A stretch of 7,285 bases of DNA from Clostridium sp. CAG:492. Its GTDB lineage: Bacteria; Bacillota; Clostridia; TANB77; CAG-508. Every line of letters begins with the position of its first letter. Within the stretch, counting starts at the first letter, position 1. The notes below the pieces were generated by a model. It ran no database searches and was not told where the DNA came from. It saw only the letters and a list, made by a program, of their open reading frames with translations. Positions 1 through 6,656 of the stretch are shown here, piece after piece. The stretch spans positions 1 to 7,285 of the forward strand of contig FR878234.1 of NCBI GenBank assembly GCA_000434335.1, in the 5' to 3' direction. Position numbers and translations under genes: made by a program.

Positions 1-2
1 GG

Positions 3-596
3 ATGTTGAAAATAATGAATATAGTTTACAAAAAAAGAACGGAACTAATTCCATACGAAAAGAATCCGAGAAAGAACGAAGAAGCGGCAAGGTATGTCGC
101 TAAATCAATAAATGATTTTGGTTTTTTAGTACCGATATTGATTACAAAAGATAATGTTGTTGTGGCTGGACATACAAGATTAAAAGCAGCAGAAATAAAC
201 AATATAGATGAAGTACCTTGTATTATTGCAGATGGTTTATCTAAAGAAAAAATAAATGCGTTTAGACTGATTGATAATAAATCAAGTGAAATTGCCGAAT
301 GGGATAACGATTTATTAAAGGCAGAAGTACAGGATCTATTAGACTCAATTCCAGATTTAGAAGAATACAATTTTAATATTGATGATTTTACTAATGATGA
401 TGTTTTTGAGGATATAAACGACAATGGCTACGCAGAAACTACAAGATTTGAACATAAGTTAAAAATAGACAGACAAGAAATTGTAATCACTGAGGAAGAA
501 TACAAGAAAATAATTGATTTATTCAATAAATACGTTAATGAGAATGGTGTTTCATTCGGATTTGTTAATTATTTGGTAGGTGGTTTCGATGATTGA
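3..596 (+). CDS. ParB/sulfiredoxin-fold (ParB N-terminal domain) phage protein
   Basis: This 197-residue protein carries a ParB N-terminal (ParB/Srx fold) domain over roughly residues 8-75. What is visible: an early Tyr-Glu-Lys-Asn-Pro-Arg stretch (residues 18-23), matching the NPR motif of the family, and DNVVVAGHTRLKAAE (50-64), the equivalent of the GxRR/GHxR loop that binds phosphate or nucleotide in ParB-like proteins. A short helical region follows (Leu-Ile-Asp-Asn-Lys near 90-94), then an acidic stretch (about 105-140) and a C-terminal helical segment, which I do not recognise as a catalytic domain. Phage proteins of this kind are often fused to, or sit beside, DNA methyltransferases, as gene 2 does here. 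The partition role of true ParB is unlikely, since no ParB HTH domain or ParA is seen. The start is uncertain: ATG at 3 and ATG at 15 are both possible, and upstream sequence is missing, so the N-terminus could be incomplete. The enzymatic activity is unknown. Confidence 0.85.
   Translation: MLKIMNIVYKKRTELIPYEKNPRKNEEAARYVAKSINDFGFLVPILITKDNVVVAGHTRLKAAEINNIDEVPCIIADGLSKEKINAFRLIDNKSSEIAEWDNDLLKAEVQDLLDSIPDLEEYNFNIDDFTNDDVFEDINDNGYAETTRFEHKLKIDRQEIVITEEEYKKIIDLFNKYVNENGVSFGFVNYLVGGFDD
578..583 (+). promoter_or_regulatory. Ribosome binding site that sets the start of the ParB-methyltransferase gene
   Basis: AGGTGG lies inside the 3' end of gene 1 with a 5-base spacer to ATG 589. The in-frame GTG at 580 lies within this Shine-Dalgarno sequence, so 589 is the better start. 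The arrangement implies translational coupling, with an 8-base overlap ATGATTGA. Confidence 0.75.
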
Positions 597-1956
597 GTAT
601 GCTGATATTGATACTATAAAACCGGCACCATATAACCCTAGGAGAATTGAAGAGCAACAGATTGAACAATTAAAAAGCTCATTCAATGATATAGGCTTTA
701 TATTGCCGGTACTTGTAAACAGAAAGAACAATGTTATTATTGCAGGCCACCAGAGAACAAAAACAGCAAAATTATGCGGAATAACTAAAATACCAGTTAT
801 GTATGTTGATAAAATTGTATTAGGCGATGAAATAAAATTTAACCAGCTACACAATGGAATTGATAAGACATTAAATAATTCGCAAACTTTATTAAAAGAT
901 TATAAAAAGCAAGAATTTATCGAGATAGATAATGCTGATTTTACAAACGAAAATGCTTTTGCAACTATTGTAAATGAGATATGCAAACTATTGCTAAAAT
1001 ACGGCAATGCTCTAAGCTGTGTTATATGTAAAAATAAAGTTATTTATGGATGTGAGTATGTCAAAGCTTGTAAAATGTTAAATTTGAAAGTAAATTCCTA
1101 CATATTGCCAGATGACAAGTTTGAAAAGGTAGTTTATTACTTAAATCTACAATATGGGAAGTATTACTATGGCGATATTGAGAGAAAAACCTATGTTCAA
1201 GGTCTTGCTCAATTAAATCGTAGTGTAGAAAAGCGAGAAGACATTAAGCAAAATAAAAGCACATTATACACATACCTGGTATTGCCATATCTGGAGCAAA
1301 GAAAAGAGGATAGTTCTATCCTTGATTTTGGATGTGGTAAAGGAGCTTATATTAACTCACTTGCAAAGAAATATAAATATGCTCTAGGTTTAGAATTTTA
1401 CAACAACAATGGTAAGGCCATAAACATTAGCAAGGGTAATAAACAAATCGATAATTTAATCAAGTACATAGACCAAAATAAGTATTTTGACGTTGTTGTA
1501 TGCGATAGTGTACTCAATAGTGTAGATAGTTTAGAAGCGGAAGAAAGTGTAATAACGTGCTTAAATTTATTTACTAATGATAGATTGTTTATTTCTGGGA
1601 GAACAACAGAGGGATGCAAAATATGGGAGTCTAAGAACGGAAATGCAATAAAAAACAGATTAACTTTTTTAGATGATCATAATTTCACATCTACATATAG
1701 AGAAGGTCAATGGTACTTTCAACATTTTCATAATAAAGATGAAATGATAAAAGAGCTACAAGAAAATGGTTTTGATGTGATAAATGTATGTTGGAATAAA
1801 TATGGTACTACATTTCAAATTGAGGCTAAAAAGGTAAAACAATTAAGCAATGAGCAATATATAAAAGCTCTAGATTTTGAATTTAACCTACCATTACCAA
1901 ATAACAAAACATACAACAGAAATTTAGATATAAAAAAGGTTTTGAAATTGAGTTAG
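589..1956 (+). CDS. ParB-like domain fused to a class I SAM-dependent methyltransferase
   Basis: The protein is 455 residues from ATG 589. Residues 1-75 form a ParB/Srx-like domain with YNPRR near residue 18 and NNVIIAGHQRTKTAK (47-61). Residues about 145-190 resemble the same fold again, with VICKNKVIYGCEYVKACKM at 145-163, but lack the GHxR residues. Residues about 210-425 look like a Rossmann methyltransferase: motif I is ILDFGCGKGAY (244-254), followed by an acidic LGLEFY strand end, and FDVVVCDSVLNSVDS (300-314) is in the motif IV position. There is no DPPY or NPPY motif of N6-adenine or N4-cytosine DNA methylases and no PC motif of C5-cytosine enzymes, so the substrate cannot be named. 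The gene is coupled to the upstream ParB-like gene and ends 20 bases before terS. DNA or nucleotide modification tied to packaging is an inference; a small-molecule or protein substrate is equally possible from sequence alone. Confidence 0.8.
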   Translation: MIEYADIDTIKPAPYNPRRIEEQQIEQLKSSFNDIGFILPVLVNRKNNVIIAGHQRTKTAKLCGITKIPVMYVDKIVLGDEIKFNQLHNGIDKTLNNSQTLLKDYKKQEFIEIDNADFTNENAFATIVNEICKLLLKYGNALSCVICKNKVIYGCEYVKACKMLNLKVNSYILPDDKFEKVVYYLNLQYGKYYYGDIERKTYVQGLAQLNRSVEKREDIKQNKSTLYTYLVLPYLEQRKEDSSILDFGCGKGAYINSLAKKYKYALGLEFYNNNGKAINISKGNKQIDNLIKYIDQNKYFDVVVCDSVLNSVDSLEAEESVITCLNLFTNDRLFISGRTTEGCKIWESKNGNAIKNRLTFLDDHNFTSTYREGQWYFQHFHNKDEMIKELQENGFDVINVCWNKYGTTFQIEAKKVKQLSNEQYIKALDFEFNLPLPNNKTYNRNLDIKKVLKLS

Positions 1957-1960
1957 AAAC

Positions 1961-1970
1961 GAGGTGGTGG
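1961..1970 (+). promoter_or_regulatory. Ribosome binding site for terS, deciding a GTG start
   Basis: GAGGTGGTGG precedes GTG 1977 by 6 bases (9 bases counted from GAGGTGG). The only nearby ATG, at 1975, is followed at once by TGA, so it cannot start the gene. This makes GTG 1977 the supported start. Confidence 0.75.
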
Positions 1971-1976
1971 TAAAAT

Positions 1977-2633
1977 GTGACAGAAAATGAAGAGCAAAAA
2001 ATAAAAAAGGATTATAAAAAAGGTCTTAAATATAAAGAAATATGTGATAAATATAGCATCACCCAAAATCAGTTAAAAACTATAATACGCAAATATAAGT
2101 TAACCAGAACAAAAAGCAATGCACAAAAAGGCAACCAAAATGCAAAAGGCAATAAAGGTGGACATGCTCCACCCAAAAACAAAAATGCGGTAACAACAGG
2201 CGAATATGAAAATTTTCTCAATGATGTGTTGGAAGAAGATGAAAAAAACATACTGAATTCTTCTGAAATTAAAAGAGAAAAGGATTTATTGCTTGATGAA
2301 TATAAAGTGTTACATATAAGAGAAAAACGAATGCTAAAACGAATTAAAAGGCTTGCAGATGGAAAAGAAATGACTGTTAAATCTATTAGGGATACTAACA
2401 AAAAACATTACGCAACTACAACGGACAGAGAAATTGTAACAGAATTAGAGGCAAGAGATGAGCTTATACAAAGAATTGAAGAAGGTATAACAAGAGTACA
2501 AGAAGCAAAAAGAAGATGTATTGAAACAATAAACAAATTAATTATTCAAGACGATGAAGATGAAGAAATTGACAATTCATTTATCAACGCTTTGAGTGGA
2601 AAAGTTGAGGACATTTGGAATGAAGAAGAATAA
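1977..2633 (+). CDS. terS: Terminase small subunit (PBSX/YqaS type)
   Basis: The protein has 218 residues and binds the phage packaging site to hand DNA to the large terminase. Residues about 17-44 form a helix-turn-helix (GLKYKEICDKYSITQNQLKT). They are followed by the family's characteristic linker GNQNAKGNKGGHAPPKNKNA (52-71) and TTGEY (73-77), which is the basis of the call. Residues about 85-200 are charged and probably helical or coiled-coil, as expected for an oligomerising core. An acidic patch (DDEDEEID) lies near 195-202, close to the C-terminus, the end that usually contacts TerL in small terminases. The start is GTG 1977, set by its Shine-Dalgarno sequence. The gene overlaps the terL start at 2620 by 14 bases, which suggests coupled translation of the two subunits. 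Length and motif order are normal for the family and nothing looks broken. Confidence 0.93.
   Translation: MTENEEQKIKKDYKKGLKYKEICDKYSITQNQLKTIIRKYKLTRTKSNAQKGNQNAKGNKGGHAPPKNKNAVTTGEYENFLNDVLEEDEKNILNSSEIKREKDLLLDEYKVLHIREKRMLKRIKRLADGKEMTVKSIRDTNKKHYATTTDREIVTELEARDELIQRIEEGITRVQEAKRRCIETINKLIIQDDEDEEIDNSFINALSGKVEDIWNEEE
2607..2610 (+). promoter_or_regulatory. Ribosome binding site for terL
   Basis: GAGG within the 3' end of terS lies 9 bases before ATG 2620. It favours ATG 2620 over the in-frame GTG at 2596, which has no comparable site and would add eight residues outside the usual family N-terminus. Confidence 0.6.
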
Positions 2634-3045
2634 TAAAGCAAATTTTAAATGGAAACCTTTTTCAAGAAAACAGTTAAAAATTATGACTTGGTGGAACAAA
2701 AATTCTCCTGTAAAAGACTATGATGGAATTATAGCTGATGGTGCTGTAAGAAGTGGTAAAACAATTGCGATGGCGCCTAGTTTCATAATGTGGGCAATGG
2801 AGAATTTTGATGATTGTGATTTTGCTATATGTGGAAAAACGATAGGGTCTCTTAATAGAAATGTTATTAACACACTAAAAAAACAACTGCATTCGTTAAA
2901 ATATAGATATGAACATAAAAGAAGTGATAATGTATTAATAGTTAGTAAAAACGGAAAAACTAACTATTTTTATTTATTTGGTGGAAAAGATGAAAGTTCA
3001 CAGGATTTAATACAGCGGAATGACATTAGCAGGAATATTTTTTGA
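2620..3045 (+). CDS. terL: Terminase large subunit, N-terminal part (first half of a frame-split gene)
   Basis: This is the N-terminal 141 residues of a PBSX-type (Terminase_3) packaging motor, starting at ATG 2620. Residues 14-25 (Phe-Ser-Arg-Lys-Gln then Trp-Trp) match the adenine-binding entry of the family, and GAVRSGKT (41-48) is the Walker A loop. The sequence stays family-like through FGGKDESSQDLIQ, ending at Gln132 (bases 3013-3015). The last nine residues (RNDISRNIF) are out-of-frame translation before TGA 3043-3045. The expected continuation, GMTLAGIFFDE, is present one base later in the next frame. Alone, this product lacks Walker B, motif III and the nuclease domain, so it should not package DNA. 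Removing one C near 3016 restores a 437-residue TerL, a normal length. The break may be a sequencing or assembly error, a real mutation, or a programmed +1 shift. Confidence 0.88.
   Translation: MKKNNKANFKWKPFSRKQLKIMTWWNKNSPVKDYDGIIADGAVRSGKTIAMAPSFIMWAMENFDDCDFAICGKTIGSLNRNVINTLKKQLHSLKYRYEHKRSDNVLIVSKNGKTNYFYLFGGKDESSQDLIQRNDISRNIF
3013..3022 (+). other. terL: Frame break in terL: one extra base (C3016)
   Basis: CAG CGG AAT GAC is read in the first frame. Deleting C3016 gives CAG GGA ATG ACA TTA GCA GGA, i.e. Gln-Gly-Met-Thr-Leu-Ala-Gly, the sequence expected just before the Walker B strand. The second frame is closed upstream by TAA at 3008-3010, so any productive shift must happen between 3011 and 3045. 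Confidence 0.85.
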
Positions 3046-3934
3046 TGAAGTTGTACTAATGCCAGAGTCATTTGTTACACAAGGCTTGGCAAGATTAAGC
3101 GTTGAAGGCTCAAAATTCTGGTTTAATTGTAATCCAGATAATCCAAATCACTGGTTTAAACTTGAATTTGTAGACAAGATTGAAGAAAAGCATATATTAT
3201 ATCTACATTTCACTCAAGATGACAATTTAACCTTATCAGAGAAGAAAAAAGAACAATATATCAGAATGTTTAAAGGTGTTTTCTACAAGAGAAATATTTT
3301 AGGTTTATGGGTTGCTGCGGAAGGTCTTATATTTCAACAAATTTCCGATAATGCGGATAGATTTATTACAGATGAAGTCCAAATGAATTCTATTATCTCG
3401 ATTGGAATTGATTGGGGTGGTAATGGGTCTGCACACAGCATAACAGCTACTAAAATTAGAAGAGATTTTAAAGGTGTACAATGTATTAAATCCGATAAAA
3501 TGCCTGCAAAGGGAACAGGCACAAGAGAAGTTTTTAGATGGATAATAAATTTTATAAAAGAGATACAGAATAAGTTTGGGACTGTGTCTTTTATTTTTGC
3601 CGATTGTGCTGAAAAAGTATTAAACAATTCTCTGAATGGAGAACTACAATTAAACGGAATAGACCTTATAGTACAAGACAGCATTAAGACAGCAATAAAA
3701 GACCGAATTGAGTTAATTAATAGAATTTTAAATTTGGATAAATTAACATTTATAAAAAATGCAACAAAAACAGTTATAGTGGCACTTCAAACAGCACTGT
3801 ACGATGAAAAAGCAAAAGATGACAGATGGATAGATGATGGAAAAACATCAGATATAGATAGTTTGGATAGTTTTGTGTATTCATTTGAGTATTGGTTTGA
3901 AGAATTATCTTATTATATAGGAGAGGTAGCATAA
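3020..3934 (+). CDS. terL: Terminase large subunit, C-terminal part (Walker B plus nuclease domain)
   Basis: This is 304 residues in the +1 frame relative to the first half. Residues 4-10 (AGIFFDE) are the Walker B strand with its Asp-Glu pair, followed by FWFNCNPDNPNHWF, the coupling-motif region of PBSX-type TerL. The C-terminal RNase H-like nuclease shows its acidic residues: Asp131 in ISIGIDWGGNG, Asp195 in FIFADCAEK, and the DIDSLDSF cluster (278-285). In a whole TerL this domain cuts concatemeric DNA at headful or site-specific ends, and the ATPase translocates DNA through the portal. ATG 3020 is an internal Met of the conserved sequence, and no good Shine-Dalgarno lies at the right distance, so it is probably not an evolved start. 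If used, it would give a nuclease with half an ATPase. The stop abuts the portal start with no gap. Confidence 0.88.
   Translation: MTLAGIFFDEVVLMPESFVTQGLARLSVEGSKFWFNCNPDNPNHWFKLEFVDKIEEKHILYLHFTQDDNLTLSEKKKEQYIRMFKGVFYKRNILGLWVAAEGLIFQQISDNADRFITDEVQMNSIISIGIDWGGNGSAHSITATKIRRDFKGVQCIKSDKMPAKGTGTREVFRWIINFIKEIQNKFGTVSFIFADCAEKVLNNSLNGELQLNGIDLIVQDSIKTAIKDRIELINRILNLDKLTFIKNATKTVIVALQTALYDEKAKDDRWIDDGKTSDIDSLDSFVYSFEYWFEELSYYIGEVA
3920..3926 (+). promoter_or_regulatory. Ribosome binding site for the portal gene
   Basis: GGAGAGG lies 8 bases before ATG 3935, inside the last codons of terL. It fits a start placed directly after the TAA at 3932-3934. Confidence 0.7.
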
Positions 3935-5473
3935 ATGGACAATAGTATTATTTTAAATCATTTACGAAATGAAGGTTATGGAACAGTTTCGACAGAATAT
4001 TATAATTTTATACAGGTATGGGAAAATTGGTGGAAAAATCAAGTAAAATTTCATAATTATCATGATTCAACTGGAAAAGAGCGAAAAATGTATACTTTAG
4101 GAATGGCAAAAAGACTTGCTGAAGATTGGTCAAGTATATTATTTAGTGAGAAAGATGAAATTAAAACAAAATGTAATGCAGAACTTCAAACAAAAGCGAA
4201 TAATAAGTTCCTTGAACTGCAATTGGAAAATATGAAATTATATGAGGATTTACCTGAAACACTTGAAAAAGGAATGGCAATGGGAACAGCGGGGGCAGTT
4301 TTAAGAATAAAATATGCGGAGGTAACAAAAGGTGCAAATATTAAAGCTAATGAAAGAACAAAATTGGATATTATATATTTGTCAGCCAAACAAATTATAC
4401 CACTTAAGGTTGAACATGGAAGGATTATTGATGTTGCTTTTGCAAGTGAGAATATAGTTGGGGATAAGGTAGAATATTATATAGAAATTCACAGGTTAAT
4501 CTGGGATAACAAGAGAAAGAAAGAAAAATATATAATAACTAATACATATTTAGATGAAAATGGAAAAGAAATTCAAAAAAATGGTATTGCAAAAGGTTTT
4601 ACAGTAAATTCAAATATTCCATTGTTTGCAATATTTAAACCTGCAATTGCTAATCCATTAGAAATAGATTACAAAACAAATGGAATGGGGTATTCAGTGT
4701 ATGGTAATGCAATAGACCAACTACAATCAACGGATATTACTTTCAATAATTTTGTTATGGATTTTTATTTAGGTGGAAAAAAAGTATTTTATAATAAAAA
4801 AATAGTGCAAACGCAAAGCAAAACTATAAGTCAACAAGATGGCACAGTAATTGAAAAAGAAGTACAGCAATATCCAGATGATATCATGAGACAGCAATGG
4901 GTTACATATGGAGACCAACAAAAAAGCTTAAAGGATGATCCAGCTGTGACAGAATACAACCCAGAATTAAGAGTAACCGAAGATAAGGAAGGCATTCAAT
5001 TTGCTCTGGATTTGTTATCGTTTAAAGCGGGGTTGGGAGCTAAATACTATAAATTTGACAATGGTAGTGTTGTAACGGCAACACAATATGTAGGAGATAA
5101 GCAAGATTTAGTTGAGAATGCAAATAAACACAGAAAGAATGTTAATACATTTGTAAAGGATATATGTAAAGGAATTTTACTTTTGGGTAGAATATTGTTT
5201 CATAAAAATGTAACTGAAGATTGCAATATAGAAGTAGTTGATAAAGATGGATTTATGGTTGATACAGAAACCGCTAAAGCTGAATTTAGGCAAGATATTG
5301 CACAAGGAATACGACAGGCTTGGGAATATAGAGTTAAGTTCCTTGGAGAAGATGAGGAAACTGCAAAAGCCAGGGTAAATGGAGAAGAGATTGGGAATAT
5401 AGAAGAAATTAAAAAAGATGATAAAAAGACAAATGAGAATAAAGAACAGCAAAAAAAAGAAGAAGAGGAATAA
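3935..5473 (+). CDS. Phage portal protein (SPP1 gp6-like family)
   Basis: The 512-residue protein is expected to form the dodecameric ring at one capsid vertex through which TerL drives DNA and to which the neck attaches. Support comes from its position directly after terL, its length (close to SPP1 gp6), and recognisable family stretches. These are an N-terminal region with WENWWKNQVKFHNYHD (residues about 29-44), then MAKRLAEDWSSILFSEKDEI near 52-71, and ETLEKGMAMGTAGAVLRIKY near 109-128. A later helical segment, TATQYVGDKQDLVENANKHR, lies near 378-397, in the part of portals that gives the stem and wing helices. The last about 30 residues are low-complexity Lys/Glu/Asn (ending KKEEEE) and probably disordered. 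No frame break is seen. The minor capsid gene starts 3 bases after the stop. The family call rests on remembered similarity and gene order. Confidence 0.88.
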   Translation: MDNSIILNHLRNEGYGTVSTEYYNFIQVWENWWKNQVKFHNYHDSTGKERKMYTLGMAKRLAEDWSSILFSEKDEIKTKCNAELQTKANNKFLELQLENMKLYEDLPETLEKGMAMGTAGAVLRIKYAEVTKGANIKANERTKLDIIYLSAKQIIPLKVEHGRIIDVAFASENIVGDKVEYYIEIHRLIWDNKRKKEKYIITNTYLDENGKEIQKNGIAKGFTVNSNIPLFAIFKPAIANPLEIDYKTNGMGYSVYGNAIDQLQSTDITFNNFVMDFYLGGKKVFYNKKIVQTQSKTISQQDGTVIEKEVQQYPDDIMRQQWVTYGDQQKSLKDDPAVTEYNPELRVTEDKEGIQFALDLLSFKAGLGAKYYKFDNGSVVTATQYVGDKQDLVENANKHRKNVNTFVKDICKGILLLGRILFHKNVTEDCNIEVVDKDGFMVDTETAKAEFRQDIAQGIRQAWEYRVKFLGEDEETAKARVNGEEIGNIEEIKKDDKKTNENKEQQKKEEEE

Positions 5474-5476
5474 TAT

Positions 5477-6589
5477 ATGTTAACACCTGAATATTTAAAT
5501 ATGATTGAATTTAATGATGTTGTAGATATATATACTAAACTAAATATTAATATTACAGCAGATATTATTCGCAGAGTTTCTGCAATGGGTAATATCAGCT
5601 CAGCTACAAAGAATCAGATAAAAATATTAGTGCAGACAAACGGTAAAGAAATATTTGAAAAAACATTAATGGAAACATCTATGCTAACAGCAGATAGAAA
5701 AAAAGCATTAAAAGAGCTATTTGAAGATGTTGCAAAAAATGATATACAAGTATACAAAGAATTATATAAATATAGAAATAAACCATTCAAATTATCAAAC
5801 ACGCAATATCAAATATTAAATGCAGGTTTAAAGCAAACAGATAGAATATTAAAAAACTTTACAAATACAATTGCTTTTAGGAGCAAACAAACCTATGTGG
5901 ATATTGTCGATGAAGCTTATACAAAAGTAATAAGTGGGGCTTTTGATTATGCAACAGCTATTAATCAGGCGGTACAAAAATTGGCAGATAAAGGAGTTAC
6001 ACTTAAAGATAGTGCTGGAAGAAATGTACAATTAGAAGTTGCAGTCAGAAGAAATGTTATGTCAGGAATAGAACAAACGACTGGTAGTATGAATGAATCT
6101 ATTGAAGATGATTTAGGGTGTGATGGTTACGAAGTGCCAGCACACTTCGGAGCTAGACCTACTCATGCAGAAGCACAAGGAAAACAATATGCTAAAAATC
6201 ATAATTCTAAAATAAGCAAAAAGTATCCTCTTTGGTCAACCGTCTCTGACTTGTGGGAGGAATATGGATGTCGTCACAAAGGAGCAACACATGGTATTAT
6301 TCTAGGAATATCAAAACCACAATATACAGAAAAAGAACTAGAAGAGATGAAAAATGCTAAAGTCATTTTAAATAGCGAATCAGTTCCGCTATATGAGGCA
6401 ACACAAAAACAGAGAGCATTGGAAAATAAAATTAGACATCAAAAAAGGACAGTGCAAATATTAGAAAAATCCGGACAAGATGTAAAAAAAGCAAAAGCAA
6501 ATTTAGCACAAACTCAAAAAGAACTTACAGCATTTTGTAAAGAAACTAGACTTGAAAAAGATTATTCAAGGACAAGAACAGCAAAGTAA
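5477..6589 (+). CDS. Phage minor capsid protein (minor capsid protein 2 type)
   Basis: The 370-residue protein starts at ATG 5477, with GAGGA at 5465-5469 and a 7-base spacer. The N-terminal two thirds are mostly helical. The diagnostic part is the C-terminal domain: SAGRNVQLEVAVRRNVMSGI (about residues 180-199), then GARPTHAEAQGK (225-236), then YGCRHKGATHGI (263-274). These match the GARPxHAxWQG and CRH signatures of the Phage_min_cap2 family. His230, Cys265 and His267 are the conserved polar residues that stand out; whether they bind metal is not established here. Such proteins follow the portal gene in many Firmicute phages and are carried into the procapsid at or near the portal. The last about 70 residues are Lys/Glu/Gln-rich and probably coiled-coil. 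The gene is intact. It is followed by a structured intergenic region before the scaffold gene. Confidence 0.9.
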   Translation: MLTPEYLNMIEFNDVVDIYTKLNINITADIIRRVSAMGNISSATKNQIKILVQTNGKEIFEKTLMETSMLTADRKKALKELFEDVAKNDIQVYKELYKYRNKPFKLSNTQYQILNAGLKQTDRILKNFTNTIAFRSKQTYVDIVDEAYTKVISGAFDYATAINQAVQKLADKGVTLKDSAGRNVQLEVAVRRNVMSGIEQTTGSMNESIEDDLGCDGYEVPAHFGARPTHAEAQGKQYAKNHNSKISKKYPLWSTVSDLWEEYGCRHKGATHGIILGISKPQYTEKELEEMKNAKVILNSESVPLYEATQKQRALENKIRHQKRTVQILEKSGQDVKKAKANLAQTQKELTAFCKETRLEKDYSRTRTAK

Positions 6590-6594
6590 ATAAA

Positions 6595-6650
6595 ATTAGT
6601 GCCAACCAAAAGCGACCGTTGGTTAAATGGAGTCGCATACACCAGCTAAT
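6595..6650 (+). ncRNA. Putative structured RNA: closing stem around an H-type pseudoknot
   Basis: Beginning six bases after the minor capsid stop codon, three helices can be drawn by eye. P1 is ATTAGT 6595-6600 with GCTAAT 6645-6650 (six pairs, one G-U). S1 is GCCAAC 6601-6606 with GTTGGT 6618-6623 (six pairs, one G-U). S2 is GCGAC 6612-6616 with GTCGC 6632-6636 (five pairs). S1 and S2 interleave, making a classic H-type pseudoknot with loops CAAAA, a single C, and TAAATGGA; P1 closes the whole. S1 can instead slide to AACCAA 6604-6609 with TTGGTT 6619-6624. I found no coding sequence with a ribosome site here. The function is unknown: it could be a 3' UTR element, a leader controlling the scaffold gene, or a separate small RNA. 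I recall reports of RNA motif candidates near Gp20-type phage genes but cannot confirm membership. Confidence 0.6.
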
Positions 6651-6656
6651 GCAAAC

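Noticed and set aside
26..424. Long minus-strand frames here and at 552-854, 2069-2401, 3334-3684 and 6767-7114
   Set aside because: Each lies opposite a well-supported plus-strand gene, has no recognisable domain, and is rich in Ser/Phe/Leu as expected from reading A-rich codons backwards.
2596..2619. GTG 2596 as the terL start
   Set aside because: ATG 2620 has GAGG at 9 bases and begins close to the usual family N-terminus; the GTG has no comparable site.
6587..6649. Stop-codon readthrough of the minor capsid gene stimulated by the pseudoknot, adding 19 residues before TAA 6647
   Set aside because: The pseudoknot begins 11-12 bases after the TAA, which is a geometry seen in readthrough signals, but the extension is short and unrecognisable and TAA is a poor readthrough stop. 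A -1 shift was also considered, but no X_XXY_YYZ heptamer lies in the allowed window 6556-6589.
6601..6650. Self-cleaving ribozyme (pistol- or hammerhead-like)
   Set aside because: A hairpin followed by TTAAAT and a pseudoknot strand recalls pistol, but there is no room for its third stem. The hammerhead CTGATGA core is absent.
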